Positions 1 through 6,431 of a stretch of 17,324 nt of DNA are shown here, in pieces. This stretch comes from an uncultured Prevotella sp. (GTDB lineage Bacteria; Bacteroidota; Bacteroidia; Bacteroidales; Bacteroidaceae). Under the pieces are notes generated by a model that saw nothing but the letters and a program-made list of their open reading frames with translations, searched no databases and was not told where the DNA came from. Each line of letters begins with the position of its first letter. Positions within the stretch are counted from its first letter, which is position 1. The position numbers and the translations under genes are program-made. The DNA is taken from positions 1 through 17,324 of the forward strand of contig CAAGLS010000069.1 of assembly GCA_900770845.1 (NCBI GenBank), written 5' to 3'.

Positions 1-92
1 AACAATAACAGCCTGTTTCGGAGCTGAAAACGAAAATTTCGGCAACGATTTAAGAAGCTTTAACAAGTGTCGCATCACACCCTCTGCAATGC
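1..92. other. Sequence beyond the leader-distal end of the CRISPR array
   Basis: No gene, no further repeat copy and no clear terminator are visible here. A repeat one period further out would fall at about 20-56, and nothing resembling it is present, so the array really ends at 93. A short CGAAAATTTCG palindrome near 29-39 is too small to call a terminator. Confidence 0.5.
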
Positions 93-274
93 GGGTTAAT
101 CCTTGTTGTAATGGAAGAGGGTCAAAGACGAGTTTCGATCACTAGTAAAGCAGGGTGATTCAAGTCTTAATCCTTGTTGTAATGGAAGAGGGTCAAAGAC
201 CTTGAGTACTTTGACATGGCAGTAACCACAAAGTATTGTCTTAATCCTTGTTGTAATGGAAGAGGGTCAAAGAC
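93..274 (-). CRISPR. CRISPR array, 3 repeats and 2 spacers, type III-associated
   Basis: Three 37-bp direct repeats lie at 93-129, 164-200 and 238-274, with spacers at 130-163 (34 bp) and 201-237 (37 bp). The copies at 164 and 238 are identical. The copy at 93 differs at its outer end (GGG in place of GTC). Read on the minus strand the repeat begins GTCTTTGACC and ends GGATTAAGAC. That ending resembles the usual 3' part of repeats that leaves an ATTAAGAC-like 8-nt tag on mature crRNA. The degenerate copy is then the leader-distal one, which is the normal arrangement, and the leader lies at 275 to about 370 beside the cas operon. Repeat coordinates are certain; the orientation is a strong inference from tag, degeneracy and promoter. 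Confidence 0.96.
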
Positions 275-373
275 CGTAAGAAATATAAAGTGTTGACTCT
301 AAGGCTGTATGCGCCGAAAAGAGACCTTGCGTCCCTGGATTTTAACATAAATTATGTACCACGAAAGCGGGTG

Positions 374-403
374 CAAAATTACGAATTTGTAGCAACATGT
401 CAA
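374..403 (-). promoter_or_regulatory. Bacteroidota-type promoter of the CRISPR leader
   Basis: On the minus strand a TTG (401-403, in a CTTTGAC context) is followed after exactly 19 bases by TAATTTTG (374-381). This matches the -33 TTG / -7 TAnnTTTG consensus of the Bacteroidota primary sigma factor. Transcription would begin near 366-369 and run leftward through a leader of about 95 bases into the first repeat at 274. It lies between the end of the last cas gene and the array, so the array can be transcribed independently of the operon. Confidence 0.68.
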
Positions 404-427
404 AGAACGATTGGGTTAAATATCCCT

Positions 428-449
428 AAAAAAGTCCCCACGGCGGGCC
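428..449 (-). terminator. Possible weak terminator after the cas operon
   Basis: About 40 bases after the stop codon of the last operon gene, the minus strand reads a short GC-rich stem (CCC...GGG around GCCGTG) followed by AC and six T residues. The stem is only 3-4 bp, so this is a weak candidate for an intrinsic terminator separating operon transcripts from the array promoter. Confidence 0.25.
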
Positions 450-486
450 TGTCTTGCAAGGAAGCCAAAACGCTCCGTTGGAGAGA

Positions 487-1917
487 CTATCGCACAGACA
501 GGATCTTGGCTATCTTCCACTTCCCGTCTTGCTGCTCCACGGCGACCGCCTTTATTGTCTGCCCGTCTGCAAGTTGGAACTTCTGCCTGAGACGCGGGGA
601 AATATAGTAGTGGCCAAGAAAGGCAAAAGGCTTGTCGGCCCTTGCCGCCACCTTGCCCTCCACCTCCTTTTCCTTCCCTTGGGGCGGCGCAGCGGGGGCT
701 TTTCCGCCGGCGATGTTGACGCTTTTGCCAGTAGGAAGCAGGGTGAGGAGAGCCACGTGGCCTTTGACGGCATTGTATCTGCAGGAGAAGAGGTCGCCGG
801 GGTGGGCTTTCTTGAGCAGGGGCGTTGGCGGCATCCTGAGGAAGAGCCGCTTCTTGGCGTTGGCCAAACATGCCCTCAACTTGCCATTGGCATTGGGTTT
901 CACTCCTGTGAAGACAAATTCGGCCTGGGGGAAACTGCCAAAGACAAAATCCTCGGCAGCAGCGGAGTGGCACCTATAGAACGCCCGGCCGTCGCCAGAC
1001 GCGGCGACAGAGGCCAGACGCTCCTTGATTTCGTAGGCCATGGACTTGATTTTCCAGCCGTTGCGCTGGTATGTGTTGAAATAGGCCTGAAGCTCGTATG
1101 CCGCCTGCTCGGGGCAACTGACCATGAGCAACGACGCGAGCGAAAGATGGATCTCGCCGATATACTCCTCCTTGTCTATCAGGGTGAGCGCCTTGCAATA
1201 GCACGACGACTTGAGCCCGTCAGCCATCAGGTCGCCAAGATGCTTCCACAAATACCACTGCTGTCGGTCGGCAAGCATCTTCTTGAACATGTCTATGGCT
1301 GTTTCCTTGTCTCCACTCCATGCGTGGAGGTTGGCTATATAAAGAGGTGTGTACTCATAGTCGGGGCATCTGCGCATCACGGTGGCGAAGAAGGACAGGA
1401 ACCTGCGCGACAGCTCGGGAGACTGCGAAGCTTTCAGTTCCTTATATAATAAGGTGGCGGCCTTGACGGCCAAGGACTGGTAGACGATCGGTTTGCCGTC
1501 GGGAGCCTTGGCCTTGGTCTCCACGAAGTCCTCATCGCGGAAGCAGTCCAAGTCCCAAGAGCTGCAGAAGTCGATGAATGGGAACTCCTGTGTGTGGAGC
1601 TTCTTGTAGGCCATGGCCAGCACCATCATGTAGGAGTGCACCATATCCGGCTTGTGGCTGGAGAGGCTCAGGTAGTAGCCGAAGATTCTCTTGGCCTGTC
1701 CGGGGAGCAGCTCCGACATTTTCTCCTTGACGTATCTGTATATCGTCCAACCTGCGGGCTGGCAGAAATACGACGGCACCTCGTCGCGCTCAAGATAGGG
1801 GCGCAAGGTGTCGTAGGCCTCGTCGGTCTTCTGCTCCCGGCCAAGGGCATACGCCTTGCTGACGACATGACTGACGCGGCGGATGTTTTCCTGTGATTCT
1901 CGTTCTTCCCTGTTCAT
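487..1917 (-). CDS. TPR-like protein with C-terminal OB-fold (S1/CSD-like) region, adaptation-module neighbour
   Basis: This is a 476-residue protein starting at the ATG two bases after the cas2 stop (TAG-CT-ATG). The open frame continues upstream, but that part overlaps cas2 and reads as arginine/histidine-rich noise. Most of the protein (about 1-310) is helical with TPR-like character; the clearest unit is near 190-235 (PLYIANLHAWSGDKETAIDM). The C-terminal third is beta-rich. Two stretches, about 340-400 and 425-476, look like small OB-fold or cold-shock-like barrels joined by an Ala/Pro/Lys linker. I recognise no catalytic motif. It is the last operon gene, directly before the CRISPR leader. 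A TPR plus S1/CSD protein beside an archaeo-eukaryotic primase recalls the primase/TPR/S1 arrangement described for TOTE conflict systems. By that analogy it may be a nucleic-acid-binding scaffold for the primase or Cas1-Cas2. The function is inference. Confidence 0.8.
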   Translation of the reverse strand: MNREERESQENIRRVSHVVSKAYALGREQKTDEAYDTLRPYLERDEVPSYFCQPAGWTIYRYVKEKMSELLPGQAKRIFGYYLSLSSHKPDMVHSYMMVLAMAYKKLHTQEFPFIDFCSSWDLDCFRDEDFVETKAKAPDGKPIVYQSLAVKAATLLYKELKASQSPELSRRFLSFFATVMRRCPDYEYTPLYIANLHAWSGDKETAIDMFKKMLADRQQWYLWKHLGDLMADGLKSSCYCKALTLIDKEEYIGEIHLSLASLLMVSCPEQAAYELQAYFNTYQRNGWKIKSMAYEIKERLASVAASGDGRAFYRCHSAAAEDFVFGSFPQAEFVFTGVKPNANGKLRACLANAKKRLFLRMPPTPLLKKAHPGDLFSCRYNAVKGHVALLTLLPTGKSVNIAGGKAPAAPPQGKEKEVEGKVAARADKPFAFLGHYYISPRLRQKFQLADGQTIKAVAVEQQDGKWKIAKILSVR

Positions 1918-1919
1918 AG

Positions 1920-2399
1920 CTAAAAGAAAAGTGTGTTGTTGGTCTGGGTTATGACCTCGATGTTGAGATTCCGCCCTATGACTTTCATAGCGCGCATCTC
2001 GTCGGTGGAGATAGGGCATACGATGATGCTGTCGTGATTGTCGTAGAGGGCCTGCACCTCGGCAAGATCGGACTTGACCTGCTCGAAGACGGCCCTGTCG
2101 GCGCTTGCGAGGAAGATGGACTTTTGGATGCGGAAGCATCCTTTGTCTTCCAAGTATTTGGCTATCTCCCGACGAACCTTGTCACTCTCTATGTCATACA
2201 TGATAAAGAACAACATGTCTGTAGCTTTTCGTTCCTGTTTGTTGACTACGCCTATCAAGAAATCCACCCTGTCGCGGAGCGAGGGCATGTCATCGGTACG
2301 TCCGGTCGTCCTGTTGACGACCGGCGAGCCTTCGACTCCCGCGTGGGCCAGCCGTCGCAGGACTTCGATGTAGGGCAGAGGCTCTTTCTTCCTTCTCAT
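1920..2399 (-). CDS. cas2: Cas2 with a 61-residue N-terminal extension
   Basis: Cas2 is the structural partner of Cas1 in the spacer integration complex. The ferredoxin-like core begins at about residue 62 (MLFFIMYDIESDKVRREIAK), with the conserved first-strand Asp at D69. It continues through LEDKGCFRIQKSIFLA and the C-terminal strands (DSIIVCPIS) to the stop, about 98 residues, the usual whole length of Cas2. The extra N-terminal 61 residues are basic at first (MRRKK) and partly helical. Internal ATGs at residue 38 (2288) and residue 62 (2216) would give shorter forms. No strong ribosome binding site decides between them. The full-length start sits 10 bases after the primase-polymerase stop, which fits operon spacing. 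Identity as Cas2 is secure; the start is less so. Confidence 0.92.
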   Translation of the reverse strand: MRRKKEPLPYIEVLRRLAHAGVEGSPVVNRTTGRTDDMPSLRDRVDFLIGVVNKQERKATDMLFFIMYDIESDKVRREIAKYLEDKGCFRIQKSIFLASADRAVFEQVKSDLAEVQALYDNHDSIIVCPISTDEMRAMKVIGRNLNIEVITQTNNTLFF

Positions 2400-2409
2400 G
2401 GCATGAAGC

Positions 2410-3435
2410 TCAATAAGGCAGTTGACTCGTGTCGGCGAGGAAAGCGTTCACTACGTCGGCTATAAGACGATTGAACTCATCGTTGGTGCCCCTGCGCGGC
2501 GACTCCACGACGCTGTATCCCCGTTTGCCGTAGAAGAGGTTGACCTCTCCCAACAGCGCACCCAACTGGCACCTTATCTTCTTGCCATACTGGATGTTGA
2601 TGACCTCCGTGACGATGATTCCCGTCTCCTTGATTTTGTCGCATAGAGGACCTATGATGTCATTGAGCTGCTGGGGCACGTAAGCCTCGGGCTTTGTCTT
2701 GGGGACACCAGGGCGAAGCATACGGCGAATCTGCTCCATGATGTCCTTTGTGGGATCCTTGGGGTGAGCGTCGGAGGCCGCTTCCTTTCGCTGTTCTTCC
2801 TCCGCCTCGGCCTGCTCCTTCTTCATGTCGAAGACGGCGAGGGGGTTGTCCTCCTGCACAAAGGCAGTGAGGTCGACGGCCTCGGCGTCTTTGTTGTAGT
2901 AAGCCTCGGGGTCGACACTGACGAAACAAGCGCGCGTGACATCAGAAGTGCGCGCGTCGAGCACCTGCTCCACATCAAGTTCCCTTGCGAAAGAGGATGC
3001 GAAAGCCTTGTAGAAGATTTTGTACAGTCCACTGTCATGGCACTGTTCCTTAAGCCGGAACATCACCTTCAGCCCATCCAGACTTGGCGACGAGAAGCAC
3101 ATCATGACTCTCCGGTCTGCGACAATCTTCTCCTTCAGCGTCCTCACGTCGAGCTTCTTGGCCGAAAGGTGGTCGAAGTCGAGGACAAAGTTCTCCGTGC
3201 AGCCGAAATTCTCTGTGCGCCGGTAAGGAGGGTTGAACGTCCCGCAGACGAAATAGGGCAGCTGCCGCTTCAGTTGTGAATAGCGGTTGGCGTCCAAGGA
3301 ATAGACAATCCGCAGCTGCTGCATGGCTGAACTCACCGCGGGCTTGGGATTGACAAGACTGTGGTAGAGATAACTCTCCTGCACCTTGTTAAGCGGGTCG
3401 GCAGGAGATTGGATGTTAGTGCCGAACATCAACAT
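2410..3435 (-). CDS. CRISPR-associated primase-polymerase (AEP superfamily, type B-like)
   Basis: This 341-residue protein has the motif order of archaeo-eukaryotic primases. Motif I is the metal-binding D86-F-D88 in ENFVLDFDHLS. Motif II-like is SPSLDGLKVMFRL (116-128). A third acidic segment is DARTSDVTRACFVSVDPEAY (160-179), with D165 and D175 as candidate ligands. A charged linker (about 204-230, Glu/Lys-rich) leads to a C-terminal domain of unknown role (about 250-341). In known systems, CRISPR-associated primase-polymerases sit with cas1 and cas2 in type III loci and can synthesise DNA or RNA primers and extend them, which suggests a role in spacer acquisition. Here the gene lies between cas1 (7-bp overlap, so probably translationally coupled) and cas2. 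An internal ATG two codons later (3429) is an equally possible start. Confidence 0.85.
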   Translation of the reverse strand: MLMFGTNIQSPADPLNKVQESYLYHSLVNPKPAVSSAMQQLRIVYSLDANRYSQLKRQLPYFVCGTFNPPYRRTENFGCTENFVLDFDHLSAKKLDVRTLKEKIVADRRVMMCFSSPSLDGLKVMFRLKEQCHDSGLYKIFYKAFASSFARELDVEQVLDARTSDVTRACFVSVDPEAYYNKDAEAVDLTAFVQEDNPLAVFDMKKEQAEAEEEQRKEAASDAHPKDPTKDIMEQIRRMLRPGVPKTKPEAYVPQQLNDIIGPLCDKIKETGIIVTEVINIQYGKKIRCQLGALLGEVNLFYGKRGYSVVESPRRGTNDEFNRLIADVVNAFLADTSQLPY

Positions 3436-4412
3436 TGCTCATATTTTTTAAAGGTTTGCGCCAGCGACTGTGCATAGAGGCTGATTTGTGTGAGACGGGA
3501 ACGCTGCGTGCCGTCGATGGCCACGGTCTCGCCCAAATAGTCGTTGAGGGACTGTATCAGGACCCTGCGCCCGAGCGGCTCCAGCCAGTAGCTGCCGTCC
3601 TCGCGCACAGAGTAGAACTCGTCGGTCACCACATTCTGCGCCAAGAGCGTATAGACGACGTAGTCGACCCAGATGCGGTACAGCTCAATGACATCAAAGA
3701 CCAAGACGGGCCTGTTGTAGTCGTCGCGATGCATGACACCCACGTAGGGGTCAATGCCCGCTTTGATGAGTGCGCCCTCGATGCGCCCGTACAAGACACC
3801 ATAACCGTAGTTGAGGAAGGCGTTGGCTACATCCATGGCGGGATGCTGCGAACGCTCCTTGAAACGCAGAGGCTCTGGGAGAAAGGAGTTGATGGTGGAG
3901 AAGTAGATGCTTGCGGCGCGCCCCTCCCACCCTCGCAGACTCGGGGCTATGTCGTTGACAATGTCGCCACTCAAGGCCTTCACCTTGGTGCGATAGTCTT
4001 CTATCCTCGATATGTTCTTGTCCACATCCACCTCTACACCGTCCTGCTTGCAGAACAGCAGCATCAAGGCCTGCTGGTTTTCCATCTTCTTGTCGATCAC
4101 GCCCTTTATCCAATCCACCGAATCCTTGGAGTAGACAAAGTTGAGCTGGCCTTTGCGAATCGTCGATATGGAGCCGTAGCGTGGACTCCAGATGCGTCCC
4201 ATGGGATTGCCGGCCTTGTCCATGAACAAGACTTCAATCTCATGCTCGATGGCCAACAGCACGGCATCGCTCGTGATTTGTGCGCCACGGCTGATCTGTA
4301 TGCTCGTGATGCCCGATGTGGGGATGCGCTGTCGCCCATCGGCCGAGGAGATGACGAAGCTCTCCCCCTCCTTGTTGAGCGACACGCCGTATGTGTTTAG
4401 AATGAGTTCCAT
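3429..4412 (-). CDS. cas1: Cas1 integrase
   Basis: This is a 327-residue Cas1 of normal length. The N-terminal beta-rich domain (about 1-90) contains the typical IPTSGITSIQISRG and AIEHEIEVLFMDKAGNPMGR segments. The helical catalytic domain shows the expected ligands: E163 (RGWEGRAASIYF), H228 (VGVMHRDDYNRP) and D240 (LVFDVIE). The family signature NAFLNYGYGVLYGRIEGAL lies at 197-215. With Cas2 it integrates prespacers at the leader-repeat junction, and the array is about 3 kb downstream on the same strand. It is not fused to a reverse transcriptase or to Cas6, as some type III Cas1 proteins are. It starts 21 bases after the preceding CARF-HEPN gene. Confidence 0.97.
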   Translation of the reverse strand: MELILNTYGVSLNKEGESFVISSADGRQRIPTSGITSIQISRGAQITSDAVLLAIEHEIEVLFMDKAGNPMGRIWSPRYGSISTIRKGQLNFVYSKDSVDWIKGVIDKKMENQQALMLLFCKQDGVEVDVDKNISRIEDYRTKVKALSGDIVNDIAPSLRGWEGRAASIYFSTINSFLPEPLRFKERSQHPAMDVANAFLNYGYGVLYGRIEGALIKAGIDPYVGVMHRDDYNRPVLVFDVIELYRIWVDYVVYTLLAQNVVTDEFYSVREDGSYWLEPLGRRVLIQSLNDYLGETVAIDGTQRSRLTQISLYAQSLAQTFKKYEQC

Positions 4413-4433
4413 GACTTTTGATTTGGTTTGTTG

Positions 4434-6155
4434 TCAGTATTCTCGGAAATCTATAAAATGGAATTGGGAGATTTTCTCCCCGTCACCAAGGTCGTTGACC
4501 TTCCGCTCTGTGGTCGAGGCCAAGCAACGGATGCCGCGTGCCTTCAAGATGCTCACGATTCTGTAGGTGAGCGTCATCTCTCCCATGACGTGCACCGTCA
4601 CCTCGCGGGCGGGATAGGCAGCTTTCACCACGGCACCGACAGCCTTGTCGGCAAGTTTCTGCATTGCCTTATCACTACAGGAGGCAGGAACAGACGGAAA
4701 AGGAACATCAACAATCTCACCGTAGGCAAGGGCGGTCTTCGTCTGCTCCTCGCCCCAGTCGGCAGAGGGGTGGTTGGACAGGTTGACAAACACGCGCCTG
4801 CCTTGTGCCTTTGCCTCGAAGTCGTCAGTGAGACACTCCCTAAAACGTTGGAGAGCCTTGCTGATGTTCTTCTTGATGTTCTCGGGACTTTGGGGTTCCC
4901 GTTTGGAGCGGAACCCGGCATGGTTGTAGTCGTTTCTGATTTCAGAGATATTTCTGAAAGCATCGAATACCCGTGGCTGTGAGAGAACGACGTCGTCGAG
5001 AAGCTCCACCAATTTGTCCCTCAGCTCAGGCTTTACTTCCCATTGGGATTGCGGCGTAGAGTTGGCCTTGATCATCAAAGCCGAGTTGACCACGCCTCTC
5101 TCGGCTTCATTGTCGATGGCTATGCCGTGACGCTCGCAGAAGTAGGTGACTACTCCCTCCTGCAGGATTGTGGCCGACTGCTGGTAGAGGTGATTGTCAA
5201 AGCACCACTGTGCGGCGTCAAGACAATTGTTGAGTGAGCCATCAGACAGGGGCAACGCATCAGACACTTTCTCAAGAATGGGTTCCAAAGGCTTTATCAC
5301 GACCTCTCCCAACTTGTCGGCCTGTTCCTTGAGTGTCCGCTGGGTCGCTCCGCTGCAGATGCTCAGCCCCCTGCAGGTCTGGCGCTCCTCCACCAAAGTT
5401 TTCAGTCCGCCAACAAAGGATGCAAGGTTCCGGTTGTCATCGGTCCTCGTCGCCTCGTTTTTCTGCAACAGCCTTATGGAGCCATTTGCAAGCGCACTCA
5501 TCTTGTCCACATATCCATTCTGCAGGAAATCGGCCGCCGCAGTGGTCCAGTCTTGAAGTTGCGAAAGTTGGAGCAGACTCACGATAGGGGCGAGGGTGTA
5601 TCCACGGCCATCAACAACCGTCTTGGCACCAGTCTGAAGACCAACCTCATAGTTGCCGTATGAGATATGCATGACCTTGATGTTCTTCAGGAACTTGGCG
5701 TAATTGGTCAGCACGAGCACGAGCATGGGCTGATAGCGAAAGGCATGGGTGAGGTCGACATATAGCTCATCGCCTTCATGGATCTCGTCGTACACCATTT
5801 GGAAGATTTGCCACATTTCCTTCTCGTCATTGCCAACCGGCACATGAAGCACGGGTTTGACATCGGCTTTTAAATCCATGCCGTCGAGTATCTTCCCAAG
5901 TCGCGTGTAGGATTCCTCAACATTTCTCCGATTATTGAACCGCACATCCTTGCTTTTGTCCCAATTGTCTTGAAAAGCCTTGTCGGTAATGAAGATTCTC
6001 ACAGCATCTGTCTTCTCCCACGAGGGAACACCAATCTGCTCCATCGTGGCCTGCTGTATGTACCTCGTGGGCGTATAGCTGTTCACGCCATCAAAGTAGA
6101 CGCACTCCTCGTAGAAGCCTGTCCCGAGGAATGATACGAAAAGTTTCCTTGCCAT
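4434..6155 (-). CDS. CARF-HEPN RNase (TIGR02221/Csx1-like) fused to an extra C-terminal domain
   Basis: A 573-residue predicted cyclic-oligoadenylate-activated effector. The N-terminal CARF domain (about 1-200) begins MARKLFVSFLGTGFYEECVY and carries DLTHAFR (134-140), the DxTH motif of the Csx1/Csx2 group. A helical linker leads to a HEPN RNase domain whose R-x4-H motif is RNDYNH (R407, H412). The family normally ends shortly after HEPN. Here a separate alpha/beta domain follows (about 454-573), with RRVFVNLSNHPSADW, VHVMGEMT (521-528), ASTTERKV (546-553) and a terminal FREY. Its repeated strand-helix pattern looks Rossmann-like and could be a ring nuclease-like module of the Csx15/Csx16/Csx20 kind, but I cannot assign it to one of them. 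The start is the ATG 16 bases after the helicase-remnant stop; upstream in-frame sequence reads as the helicase remnant in another frame. Confidence 0.9.
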   Translation of the reverse strand: MARKLFVSFLGTGFYEECVYFDGVNSYTPTRYIQQATMEQIGVPSWEKTDAVRIFITDKAFQDNWDKSKDVRFNNRRNVEESYTRLGKILDGMDLKADVKPVLHVPVGNDEKEMWQIFQMVYDEIHEGDELYVDLTHAFRYQPMLVLVLTNYAKFLKNIKVMHISYGNYEVGLQTGAKTVVDGRGYTLAPIVSLLQLSQLQDWTTAAADFLQNGYVDKMSALANGSIRLLQKNEATRTDDNRNLASFVGGLKTLVEERQTCRGLSICSGATQRTLKEQADKLGEVVIKPLEPILEKVSDALPLSDGSLNNCLDAAQWCFDNHLYQQSATILQEGVVTYFCERHGIAIDNEAERGVVNSALMIKANSTPQSQWEVKPELRDKLVELLDDVVLSQPRVFDAFRNISEIRNDYNHAGFRSKREPQSPENIKKNISKALQRFRECLTDDFEAKAQGRRVFVNLSNHPSADWGEEQTKTALAYGEIVDVPFPSVPASCSDKAMQKLADKAVGAVVKAAYPAREVTVHVMGEMTLTYRIVSILKARGIRCLASTTERKVNDLGDGEKISQFHFIDFREY

Positions 6156-6171
6156 TGTTGCTACATATTTA

Positions 6172-6422
6172 TTATTCGATGAAAAAGTCATTTGCCACAA
6201 ACGGTGTCTCACAGCCCCTGGTCACGGCCGTGTAAAACCATTGATACTCTTGGCGGCCGGGCTGGAAAGCCATCCTGCGTAGGTCCTGAGTAGCGTGGTC
6301 TTGCCTGTTCCTGCATAGTCCGACAGGACAAACACATTGTCACTGCCATTCTTCGTGGAGGCCATCATGTCTTCCAACGCCTCCTGCTGTTGCGGATGCA
6401 GACTGAGATTTTCGTCTGTCAT
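6172..6422 (-). pseudogene. Internally deleted RecD/UvrD-like helicase remnant
   Basis: An ATG at 6420-6422 opens 66 codons that read like the N-terminus of a superfamily 1 helicase: LHPQQQEALEDMM followed by the Walker A motif SDYAGTGKTTLLRTYAGWL. The frame then stops at 6222. Shifted by one frame, the same DNA continues GRQEYQWFYTAVTRGCETPF...NDFFIE and stops at 6172-6174. This is the motif VI region and C-terminus of the same helicase class. All motifs between I and VI are missing, so a large internal deletion with a frame change occurred near 6250-6270. The ends are intact and fit the neighbours exactly: 9 bases after the upstream CARF gene and 16 before the next. An intact helicase gene therefore once stood in this operon. 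A 66-residue peptide could still be made but cannot be a working helicase. Confidence 0.85.
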
Positions 6423-6431
6423 ATTCTCTTT

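Noticed and set aside
1..92. A further repeat or spacer left of 93
   Set aside because: No match to the repeat is present one period away, and the copy at 93 is degenerate as a terminal repeat should be.
454..1449. 331-codon open frame on the plus strand opposite the TPR/OB gene
   Set aside because: It is antisense to a gene with clear operon spacing; the translation resembles no family.
1918..2139. Longer N-terminus for the TPR/OB protein
   Set aside because: The additional 74 codons overlap cas2 in another frame and give low-complexity Arg/His sequence; the ATG at 1917 fits operon spacing.
3429..4412. Cas1 fused to reverse transcriptase or Cas6, as in some type III loci
   Set aside because: The protein is 327 residues, ordinary Cas1 length, and no reverse transcriptase motif (such as YADD) is seen in the proteins of this locus.
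6222..6422. Intact 66-residue small ATPase-like protein
   Set aside because: It contains Walker A only, and the C-terminal motif VI of the same helicase follows in another frame, so a deleted helicase explains it better.
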